From positions 1,860,001 to 1,924,000 of the forward strand of contig RCSZ01000002.1 of NCBI GenBank assembly GCA_014898425.1: DNA of 64,000 nt, given 5' to 3'. Of the stretch, positions 10,072 to 20,482 are shown in pieces; the first letter of the stretch is position 1; the number at the start of each line of letters is the position of its first letter. The notes beneath the pieces were generated by a model, which saw nothing but the letters and a program-made list of their open reading frames with translations, made no database searches and was not told where the DNA came from. The DNA is from Botryotinia globosa (lineage: Eukaryota > Ascomycota > Leotiomycetes > Helotiales > Sclerotiniaceae). The translations under genes and the position numbers were made by a program.

Positions 10072-12401
10072 TTACTGCATACCCGAAAACATTCTCTGAA
10101 ACATACCCTCCAATCTTCCCGATGGATTCGTGTTACGTGCTGGCAAGCCACAACATTTAGCCACGAATCCATATTCGTGGTCATTCCTGCATATTTTCAA
10201 TCGCTCAATATCTTCCTCCATGTAGTTCATGAACTCGCCATCGCCAAAAATCTCATTCTGGTCGTGTGCATATTCGAATACCTTCTCTAATACTGCTTCG
10301 ACCTTGTTCTCAAGCGTGCCGCCCCATTGAAGATAGTTGCTGGTTACGGGCCATTCTCTCGTTTCTCCACATACTTTCAAGACGTTTTTTCTCGTGGGTG
10401 GCTTGTTGACTTTCAAGCACATCGCAATACAATTGAACATATTAGCGAACCCTTGATGGAGTGATTTGTTTGTCTTGAAGTTTTGTTGGAGATTCGGATG
10501 AACGTGTTCGATGAGGCGTTCTTGCAACCATAACCAATCGACGCCGTCATCTCCGAGACTCATGTGGATCGAATCATTCAGACTGTCATAATTTGTTTCA
10601 GCTTGGAAAAGAAGTGCCAGCTTCATGCGCGGCGATAGAAAGCCTCCGACGCATTCTCCGCAGGTGCATCCACATTTAAGCTGTAGTAAGAGCTGAGTAT
10701 CCGATAGATTCGTAGGCAACGATCCAGTCAGTAGCACAAACTGGCAGCTGGTAGCGTCGGAAGTGAAGCCAGCAAAGTTATCTGAGATGACGACTGTCAT
10801 CATTCCTTGTTCGCGTCGTGTTCTGATGATGTCGAGTTTATGCTGCAATGCTTCGAGGGGGGTATATCCGTCGATATTACGTGCCAATGTCAAAAACTGC
10901 TTGCCGTTCACATTATCCATTAGCCACTTTACGCTTTGGGGCTTGAACTGGCATGCCGTGATATGTAGCAAGGTGTTGTTGCGATTGTCAACTTGCTTCC
11001 ACTCATTTTCATCTTTGGCATGGAATGTCTTGTAGAATTTCACGAGTTCAATGTCAGGAAGAGAAACGGCCGCAAAGTTCAAGGGTGTCAGTTTCTCCTT
11101 CAACTTCTTTAGTCTCTTTTCTTCCAGTTCCTTTCTGTAAGCAGATGCATGACCGCTTTCTTCTTCACCAGGCATTGTGATTATTATCGCTTCCGGTTCT
11201 TCTGCAGGTGTTGATGGCGGCTTTGGTGGATCAAAGTCATCCTGGATTGCGAGTGAATGAGACTTATGGTTGGGGTCGCATGATAGACCAAAACAGCTCG
11301 AAGCGCCAATTCTTCGAAAGCCAAGGGAACGATGAAATGATATAGCAGAATCGAAAGCTCGAGAGTTGATCTCACGCTGTTCGAGTTCAGATTTACCTTC
11401 AAACTGAGGTTTGACGTCATTGCGGAGACAACCAGGCATCGAAATTGTGTGGATTCTCGCACGACGCTCTCTTTCCTTATTTCGTCCAAACCAGAACATT
11501 TCTTCGAACATTTTGTCTTCCGGAGGAGTACTTGGAGGGGATGGCTTGTGTAGTCCTTCTGCCTTATTGACGAGGCCACCAACCATGGCTTGTCCCAATC
11601 CTTTTCGTCTGTATTCTCTTTCAGTCACCTCGATATGCTCCAGTATAAATAGTGAGCCAAAATCCAACTCGCTTCCCCATACACCTGTACCCTTTTGCAC
11701 ACAATGATTTTTGAGGTGACCATTGAGGTATCCATAACGATCGAAGAGCTCGAATGCCATTAAAGATAACTCTCTGCTTGGGGCTTCCATGTCGCTCCAG
11801 AAGTTCCTTCTGATTTGTTCCCGGCAGATGTATTGACCGAAGGCATGTCCAATTTGTTTGCCATCAACGGTGCAATGGGCATGAATCATGTGAAGCCAAT
11901 CTGCAAACACTTCATCCTTTGTCACAAAGAGTCTCAACTTGACTACTTTCTCCGTACCATCTTTCTGGATAGTAATTTCGCGCTCCTCGACTCCATACTC
12001 ACGAACCTCCGAATCTTCATCTTCATCTTCATACGAGTATTCATCTTGAAGTCTATCATTCTCGCCATCAAACCTATCCTCTGAAAGTTCTTCAGACGTT
12101 CCAACATTTGACTCTTCGACATCAGAAACAGTAGGCTGATAATAGTTGTGATTAACATCGACCTCGCTTTCATTTGTGGAAACTGCGAGAAACTTAGTAC
12201 TTGAGAGCTGTTTGAATCTGTACATCCCAACTTACTCAAGTCATCAGATGCCAAGACATTTACACCTTCGACTATCTTAGGTTTCTTTGCCACTGTGTCT
12301 ATGACTGTGAGGCCATTAACAGTGGCCGATAAGTCTGTAGACATATCGATTTCAGCATCAGACTTGCGCTTTCGAGGAACCGCAATCGATGGGTCGGTCA
12401 T
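10072..12401 (-). CDS. GNAT-like / ankyrin-like protein with conserved Cys motif, intact paralogue (758 aa)
   Basis: Exon 1 is 12401-12236 and exon 2 is 12182-10072, separated by a 53-nt intron with donor GTAAGT and a TACTAAG branch site. Residues 1-55 contain a basic PRKRK segment, a possible nuclear signal. An acidic stretch (DEYSYEDEDEDSE) follows. The middle resembles a GNAT acetyltransferase fold: GSELDFGSLFILEHIEV then RRKGLGQAM, which fits the R-x-x-G-x-G acetyl-CoA loop, and later FHRSLGFRRIG. A linker with a Lys/Glu helix leads to an ankyrin-like segment (NNTLLHITACQ, ARNIDGYTPLEAL). A Cys-rich motif CGCTCGECVGGFLSPRMK and a helical C-terminus follow. The combination is seen in uncharacterised fungal proteins. 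Acetyltransferase activity is unproven; the conserved Cys motif may bind metal. A decayed divergent paralogue lies at 13.3-15.4 kb. Confidence 0.8.
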
Positions 12402-13275
12402 AATTAATATAGATATGAAGTTTTGCCCTTCTCTTTCGGATCATAGAATTCTAAGAATACACTACATCACTTGAGATGAAGTGACAATCTGTTGTTATCG
12501 ATGAAAAAGAAGATTGAGAATTTGAAAGTTCAAAGTTGAAGGTGGAGTGTTTATGCCTCAAGCTTCGCTACCAGTGGCTCTCCATAATAGGCAAGAACCA
12601 TATCAAGCACGTGCAAGCAATGATGCGCCATACGGACCGATTCTCAGTATTACCTAGTAGGTACCCTTCAAGCACTTTCATATTCATGTGCATCTATCCA
12701 GTCTGAGGCATTATCATTATCCGATCTCATTTTACAACAATAAGGCCCGAGAACTATCATCTTTTCTGAAGCAGAAAATTGGAAATTTGTCACTCTGGTT
12801 GAGAACCACTCAATGAAGTCATACACGTTCAAACCTCTTGGGGACTCATTTGCTCAACAGACGTACAAAAGCTGTTGCAGGAAAGCTCATTCTTGAGTAC
12901 GTTGTATGGCATAGTAATGCGGGTATGTTGCACTTGCTGCACTCCTTCAATTCTTCCTGGTTGGAGTTCTTCCAACGATACATATCGCGTTCCGTACATT
13001 GGCATACATCTATGATGGACGTTTACACCCAAATTACGGGACCTGGCGTTGAATCTATACGGTATCTACCCAACACAGTAAATTTCATACATGTCTTTTC
13101 AAATATTCACTCACTGTAGCGGCATTCTTTAATCTCTTTCTGTCATGCTTGACAAACTAGCGTTTCATGTTTAAGGTACGGTTTCCTGCAAATGTAAAAT
13201 CCTGAAAAGAACTCCTTCAGACTTGTCGCACTCAAATTTCAACAAACTCCAAGACATCCTCCATAACCATCAATC
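12402..13275. other. shared upstream region of the divergent paralogues
   Basis: Both members of the GNAT/ankyrin-like pair point away from this 0.87-kb stretch, so it is the promoter region of both. No extra gene is seen. Confidence 0.6.
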
Positions 13276-15373
13276 ATGGCGGATTTTCCGACAAAAGCTC
13301 ATGGAAAGCAAAAGGCTGGCGGCGAAAATCCTGCTTCGCATTTGAAGCCATCTAACATATCCAAGAAAGCAAAGATTGATAGTTCTGAGAAGATTTGTAA
13401 GTTGCAATTCAGTTATCGTTGTGCTTTGTCCCGGAGTTCCAACTGACTTGCTTATCTTATAGTTTCCACATAAGAAGATAAATCGCCTGTGAACAGCGAG
13501 TAACCAATTATAGACCTGACAGCCGAGCATTCTGCTTCACCATTTACTTCTCCGCTGGTGTCAGAGTTGGTCTTTGAAGAGTTTGATGAAGAAATCCACG
13601 ACGGTTTCGATGCATATCGTGAACGTGATTACGACTTGGATGATAATTCAAACACGAGTCTGATGATGAAGAAGATGATGATGATGACGATGTCGGTTTC
13701 GACTGTTCACCCCAAGAGACCGAAACGAAATTATGCATTTTGAAAGGCATGACAGTGCGATGCATGCTTTCGATCTCCTTCACCAAAGAAGAAGATAATA
13801 AATGGCTGGATGAAATTCGTGTTGATTGCACCCACAAAGATGGTTGGGTTGGCCGTGCTGTTGGTAGTTATATTCATTGGCAGAGAATAAAATCCAATTT
13901 CTTGAGTATGATGGAATTACCAAGTTATAAGATGGGTGAGATGGCTGGTGAACTTTTCAATAAATTGGGCTGTCTCCTTCGCAAGTTTGAGGAGCATGTA
14001 GTGCAACGAGGCACTGGCGCATGGGGAGCTGAGATGGACGTTGGCTCGTTGGTTTTGCTGGAAAAATTGAAATCACTGACAAGGGGTTTCGTCGCAAGAG
14101 GTTGGGTCGAGCTATGGTCAAGGCGCTGATTCAAAAATCACAGACGCAGGCACATCCTTTTCGGAGACTCCATGTAATCGCGACACCTGATTGGATTATT
14201 GATAACTCTTTTGAGGAAGACTATAAAAGATCTAACCGCGAGGGGCGCACCACAAAACGTCAAGCTCTCGACTCCACTATCGCATTTTATCGCTCTCTTG
14301 GTTTCCGCCGCATTGGCTCTTCAAGTTATTTTGGCTTTTCAGTAGATCCAAAGCATAAGGCCCATTCTATCAACGTCGACGCTGATTATGATCCACCAAG
14401 AGTTGACGAGGAACTGGAGATATCTGACGACGAGGATATCGTTGATATTTCATCATTGGACTCTCTCGATGAAGCCGCACAGAGGAGTCTGGAAAAATTG
14501 AAGCAAAGATTCCCACTAACGCACGCCATTCGAACGCTGTCTGATGCCGAGCTAGTAGCCTTTTTCAAAAGCTTTGACAACAAGAATTGCAGTGGGTGGG
14601 AGGAGATTGACAGTCACCACAACAATGTGCTACACCAAACAGGATGTGCGCATAAAGTCTACGCTACAAAATGGTTGATAAAGAATATTGATCCGGAGCA
14701 AGAATTAGCACAGGCTCGAAACATCGAGGGGCTGACTCCGCTGGAGGCCTCACAGGATGACTTCTATATCTCTGACAAGCTCGCCGGTTTTTCATTCGGA
14801 GCTGTCGCTTGCATGTGTTTATTGAAGTACAGACATATGCCCAGATTTCTTCTAAACACCCAAGCTCTCAGACTAAAGTATGGATGTACTTGTGGGGAAT
14901 GCATTGAAGGCTTCTTGTCGCCCCGCATGAAGCTAACACTTCTTCATTGCGCTGCAACAATTACACAGTGCATCAATTATGATACGTCTTTTTTCGGTAG
15001 ATATTTGTGCAAGCATGGCTTCTCAATCAGCGTTCCCGAGGATCTAATGAAAATCTTTCGGCGAAAAAACGACCAGCCAAGGATCATTAAGTGGTTCGGC
15101 CCCATCATTCAGGTGCTAGACTCCAATTGCGTGCCCAGGATACACAATTTGAAGCCTCTTTCCGCAAAATATCATGATGTCGATGACGATGATCTCAAAG
15201 CTGCATTGGCAATGGCAACTGCATACGCTAAAGAGAAATTCATAGAAAATTGTGATCATTCATTCTTGCGCGATCTCGTTGATGAAATAGGGGAAGCGAA
15301 GGAATGCAAAAATGACTACGAGTTCGAGTTGGTCCATCGGCAGTGCTGTTGGAACGTGTCCAAGAAAGGATAG
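13276..15373 (+). pseudogene. decayed paralogue of the GNAT-like / ankyrin-like gene
   Basis: The sequence parallels the intact gene at 10.1-12.4 kb from start to end: same intron position after exon 1 (13276-13396), acidic stretch, YRSLGFRRIGSSSYFG, ankyrin-like HHNNVLHQTGC, and GCTCGECIEGFLSPRMK. The frame is broken. Using acceptor 13462 gives in-frame TAA codons at 13471 and 13501. A longer intron 13397-13513 avoids both and keeps phase. Near 13645-13668, just before an Asp-rich run, the reading frame must change, with no plausible intron. Near 14063 it changes again, where one A appears to be missing from an A-run; the upstream frame then ends at 14129. Downstream the frame is open from about 14066 to 15373. 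The first Gly of the acetyl-CoA-type loop is Arg here (RRKRLGRAM). Either a pseudogene or a gene carrying homopolymer sequencing errors. Confidence 0.75.
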
Positions 15374-16647
15374 TCGCAGAAAATACGGGTGCTGAAGAGA
15401 GTCTCGGTGCAGAATTGCGAGCAAATTTGAATGAGTAGCTTCTATAAGCATATTGACTTTCTCAAGGGGTTCTTCTTGCACATGGCTTGGGAACTGTTGG
15501 GAACTTGTTCTCAAGTGTAGATAGTAAGACTGGAATAGCACAGTATAGGAATTTCCTCGGCTACATTTCCATTTCGCAAACCACCGCGATCCAATAAATA
15601 AATTCACTGCCCACAACTTTTCAAACACTTCATTTCACATGGTCAATCTACCTACTGATATATCTTTGATTCATCCCGCCACTTGGCGGTTATACATAAG
15701 TAACTTAGTATGTCATTTTCATAATATTGGTTGTTGACTATACATTTTTTCCAAACATCCAAGTATCTCACTCGAAATCGGATATCAAATTCTCGTGTCC
15801 CCTATTATTCAGCCGAGAGCGACTCGGTTTTTGGCTATTAGTCTGATAATCGACCTCCCATTGTCCAATACGGCAGAATATCTCACTGTATCATTCATTT
15901 GAATCGCATTTGAACCACAACAGCATCGCACACGCGCTCATAATACTCACAATCCTCACGGCATCCACGTAACTCAAAGGCTCATGATTAATTTGCAATG
16001 TTTTTTCAATTTCTTGTTTACTCCCCTAACCACATATCTTATCTATGATAGAACCCTAATCTAATTCTGTTCACGCTGTCACATTCCCAATCCATGCCCA
16101 CCCAGAAAACTGAATTGCCATGCCAATACCCCTCATTTCATATTCGTCATCCATTCATGATTAAAGGAAAAGGTGGAGAACCCCATGGAGGTTGTCGCCA
16201 TCAGTTCAAATCGAGCGGATGGACTGAAGATAGTCATAAAAAAGCAGAAAGAAATTAAGGTTTTGTTGTTTATTCCCTCCATTGCCAACTAGCCACACCT
16301 TGCAATAACATTCAATCGTTAGAAGCGTAGGCAATTTTCAACAAGAAAAAGAAAATTGTACCTCCGTCGAGTAGTGCAAGAGTCGTTGAGCACAGGAGTA
16401 ATCTATGAGTACATGTAACTGGTTGAAATATTTGCCCTTCCATAAGATGAATAATAGAAGATAAATATTCATTGACCACAAGAAAAATATCGTTCCGCGC
16501 GTGAAGGATGTGATAAAAAGTAGGACCGAAATATTGCCACCAAAGCATAAATAACTTTTCCGGAACCGTACCGTAGCAGAAGAGTCGGACAAGACGCCAA
16601 AGTAAAGTGTAGAAAAAAGGTCATTAATGGCAGAAGAGAGTGGGCAA
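15374..16647. other. intergenic between convergent genes
   Basis: Holds the 3' flank of the decayed paralogue and the 3' flank of PAB1, whose 3' UTR should enter it from the right. No gene is seen. Confidence 0.6.
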
Positions 16648-19071
16648 TTAAGCCTTCTCTTCAGCCTTCTCGTCACCCTCCTTGGTCTCACCAGCCTCGC
16701 CTTCACCTTCACCTCTGTTCTTGACATACTCATCGTAGACAGTGAGTGCTTCGTCAACCTTAGCACGGAGAGAAGCATCATCTTCGATACTATGAAATTG
16801 TTAGTACGACGATACCTGTAGGGCTGAAAGCTCCCTGGTTATTACTTACAGATTGATCAACTCCTGGTTCTCCATCTCCAACAACATTCCGGTGATCTTG
16901 CCAGCCAATTCAGGTTGCAAAACTTGGATCTTAGGGAACAAAGCTTCTCCAAGAATTTGCTTCTGTTGCTGAGGAGCAACGGCTTGAACTTGGGCTTGCA
17001 ACATAGTAGCTGGAACACCACCCTCTTGGGCCATTTGAGGAATTTGCTGCATTCCTGGGATCTGTTGTGGCATACCTCGACCAGCTTGTGGAGGGAAGCC
17101 ACCAGCGAATTGGCCGGGACGTCCAGCTTGAGCACCACGACCAGGCATACCACCTTGTCTAGCACCTTGTTGGAATTGTGGCATTCCTTGCTGACCCATA
17201 GGCATAGACATGTTTGGTGGCATACCTTGCATTGGCCCACGTGCATTGGGTCCACCGCGACCGGCAGTGAGTTGTGCAGCTTGCATGGCAGCTAAGAATT
17301 GTGGGTTGTTTTGTTGAGGATATTGACCGCCAGCAGGGAATTGGCCTGGGCCCATACCGTACATGTTAGGTGGCATTTGTTGACCAGCTGGTGCACCACG
17401 ACCAGCTTGTTGTGGAGGGAAACCAGCTTGGAATTGACCAGGTCGGCCTCCTTGGGTACCTGGGATTGGCATACCAGCTTGGGGTGGGAATTGCATACCA
17501 CGTCCACCTTGGGGAAGGAAACCTGGTTGTTGAGCTCCTGGAGGAAAGAACATTGGAGCTTGCATGTATTGTTGTGGCATACCAGCTTGAGCAGCGGCTT
17601 GCTGCATGCGGATTTGGTTGCGAGCTTGAATGCTGGCTTCCAATTGACTCTTACGGACATCCTTGCGCTGAGCAAGAGCAACGTAAAGTGGCTTGTTGTT
17701 GACCATGCGCTGGTTCATATCAGAGACAGCCTTGGTAGCCTCATCTGGGTTGTTGAAGCAAACGAAACCGAATCCCTTGCTCTTACCCAAAGAGCGCTTT
17801 GCCTTTGGTGCAGAGGCCTCTTCAGTTTCAGCCTCGCCCTCCTTCTTGGTCTCCTTAGCTTCCTTATTTTCCTTGTTCTTCTCATCGTCCTTCTCCTTCT
17901 TCTCCTCAGCTTCAGCGGCCTCGGCAGGGGTATCACGCATGACCTTGGCGGAGGTAATGGATCCGAATGATTGGAACAACTCTCGGAGCTTCTCATCATC
18001 AATGTCATCATCTAAGTTCTTGACGTAGAGGTTGACACCTTGATATTTGGAAGCCTTCTCAATGCGAGCAGCTTCGTATGAACGACGGAGCTCTTCCTCA
18101 CGTTCATGCTTCTTCTGTGCACGGCCGACATAGAGATCTTGACCCTTGAAGTCTTTGCCGTTAAGCTCATCAACAGCAGTAGCAGCATGCTCATGGTTGA
18201 TGAAGTTGACGAAACCAAAGCCACGGCTCTTGCCGGATTCAGCATCGCGGGCGAGGGAAGCTGAGGTAACATCACCGAACTTCTCGAACAACTCACGGAA
18301 CTCCTCCTCGGTGGCTTCAACTGGGATGTTCTTAACGTAGATGTTAGTGAAGTTTGCCTTCATCTCCTCGAACTTGCTTTGACGGTCCTTCTTAGGAATG
18401 TGATGGCCAACGAAGACCTTCTTCTCGTTCAAAAGCATACCGTTGACGTGCTTGATAGCTTGAGCGGCTGCCTCATCTGTCTCGTAGTGAACGAAACCAT
18501 AACCCTTGGAAGCTCCAGACTCGTCTTGGGCAACCTTGCAACTCAAAATGTTTCCGAAAGCAGCAAAAGTGTCGTGGAGAGCCTTGTTGTCAATGGCAAC
18601 ATCCAAGTTCTTGATGAAAACGTTTCCTTGACCGTTCTTTCGGAGAGCTGGATCACGTTGGGACCACATGATTCTGCATGGGCGGCCCTTGATCAAAGTG
18701 TAGTTGAGCTCTTCGAGAGCCTTCTCACCGTCAACGGTGGTGTTGTAGTTGACGTAGGCATATCCGAGGGATCGGCGAGAAATAGCATCACGGCAAACAC
18801 GAATGGAAGCAACGGAGCCAATTTGGGAGAAGAGTTCGAAAAGCATAGCTTCGGTGACGGATGTGTCAAGTTCACCGACGTAGAGCGAAGCCGAAGCTTG
18901 TGGGTGAGGGGCATTGGTGGGGGTGGGACCGGCGGCATCTTGGTCTTCGGAGTTGACGTTGGAAACATCGGTGTTGAGGGTAGCGGCGCCATTTGCATCT
19001 CCATTCAAGGAAGCATTGTTGAGGTCAGAGGCGAGCTGGTCGACAGCAGCATTTTGAGTTGCGGCAGACAT
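16648..19071 (-). CDS. PAB1: cytoplasmic/nuclear polyadenylate-binding protein
   Basis: Exon 1 is 19071-16850 and exon 2 is 16789-16648, giving 787 aa. Without splicing the frame stops at once inside the GTAAGT donor; splicing restores the conserved [20 protein letters not shown] of the PABC domain. Four RRMs lie at about residues 62-140, 150-227, 243-320 and 346-480, with RNP2 LYVGELD and RNP1 types such as [25 protein letters not shown] and [11 protein letters not shown]4 is split by a Lys/Glu-rich insertion of about 50 residues after VMRDTP, a feature of filamentous fungi. A long Gln/Gly/Pro/Met linker precedes the C-terminal MLLE/PABC helix bundle. The protein binds mRNA poly(A) tails, bridges to eIF4G and controls deadenylation and translation. 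It is divergent from HUL5 across a 1.4-kb upstream region. Confidence 0.97.
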
Positions 19072-20482
19072 GTTGACTAAATTTTACTGAAAAAGGATAA
19101 AATTAGCCAGATGAACCAAAATCAAATCATTTTTTCTAAATTGAAAATTTATAACAATAAGCCGACAAAGAGAACATTGAGAGAAGGCATAAAGAGAGAG
19201 GAAAGGGTATAAAAATGGCATGGTTACCTTTATGTCGAGATGTGTTGTTTGATGAGAGAGGGTCGAGGTTTGAGGAGGGGTAGAAATTCGTGAAAATAAT
19301 TCTGTACAGAACTAAAAGTATTAAATCGAAATACTGATGTCACACTGCCCTAAGACAAATGCACAAATATGACTGACTATTTGAGGTTGGAGATTTTCAA
19401 GTTTGGAAGGAAGGTGAAGGTATTTCGAAAATTGGTCGATAGAATAAGTATCGATCGCAACTCTGGGGTTTTCTGTAGTTTGATTTTCAAATTTTTTTGT
19501 ATCTCTAAAAGAAGAGGGATTTTCTAATTTGAAAAGGGCGAAGAAGAACGAAAAAAGCACGAAGGATTCGTACTTAAACCGCTATTGTAAGATCTTTTCG
19601 GTGGGTTGTATTTTTTTTTTTGTGGTTGTAGAAGGAAGGGAAGGAGATTTCTTGAGATTACAATCGCGACAGATAAAACTCAATCTTTTTTCGAAATTTC
19701 TGTGCGTAGACTAACTAAATTAGATTGGGCTTAGCTTGATAACATGATATAATCTGCTGATGGGTAGGTAAGTGAAAGAACCCCTCACGTGATTCACGAC
19801 GGCTGATTCATCTTTCATTGAGTGGATTTGTGGATGATCAAGATGATTATGTAATCCGTGGATATCTATGGGAATATGTAGGTAATCTTGGTTTGCTTAA
19901 GTAATCACAAACAGAAACCCACCAGACCGATAAGAAAAGACACCTGCAATCAGAAAACTTTCTCTATCATTCCACCTGTATTATGCTGTTGATTTATAAT
20001 AAGGTTACAAGGCAACTGGAGATATCGGCAGTCGGGTTATCAAAAGCGGCGTCATATAATGAGGCTGCTGTCAAACGTACCTGATCCGAGGAACATATGA
20101 GGAAGAGGCTGTACATGTCATTACTTTGTTACCATTGCCCCCAGACATTTCAATTCAAAAGAAAAAAAAAAAGGATTTCATAGATGACTCTTACAGAAAC
20201 CCATTTCGACCGTCCATTCATACTATATTTGTGATTCACTTCTCCCTGTTATTTCCTACTTTACTCTTTGATAGTAGTAGTTATATTGCTATCATCGACC
20301 TGTTCCGAAGAATCCCATCTACCACAATCATCATTCTTCTCCCATCTTTGATCGGTCTCTGTTTGGATCGCCCATAGAATTCGGTATGCTGTTTTGTTCA
20401 TGATACACTCATTCACAATCCATAACAAAGGGTCAAGCTTTTGCAAAACGATACCATTTACATTAATTCTACCGTCGAAGAT
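19072..20482. other. divergent upstream region of PAB1 and HUL5
   Basis: Contains a probable 5' UTR intron of PAB1 (separate entry). A T12 run at 19610-19621 would read as oligo(A) if it lies in the PAB1 transcript. No other gene is seen. Confidence 0.6.
19087..19227 (-). other. probable 5' UTR intron of PAB1
   Basis: On the minus strand a donor AAAG|GTAACC at 19227 and a good acceptor TTATCCTTTTTCAG ending at 19087 bracket 141 nt. A branch-like GCTAAT sits upstream of the pyrimidine tract. The acceptor lies 15 nt before the ATG. Inferred from splice signals only. Confidence 0.45.

Noticed and set aside
17299..17970. 223-codon + frame opposite PAB1
   Set aside because: Antisense shadow of the Gln/Pro-rich linker and RRM4 of PAB1.
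18379..19080. 233-codon + frame opposite the PAB1 RRMs
   Set aside because: Antisense shadow; the opposite strand encodes conserved RRMs.
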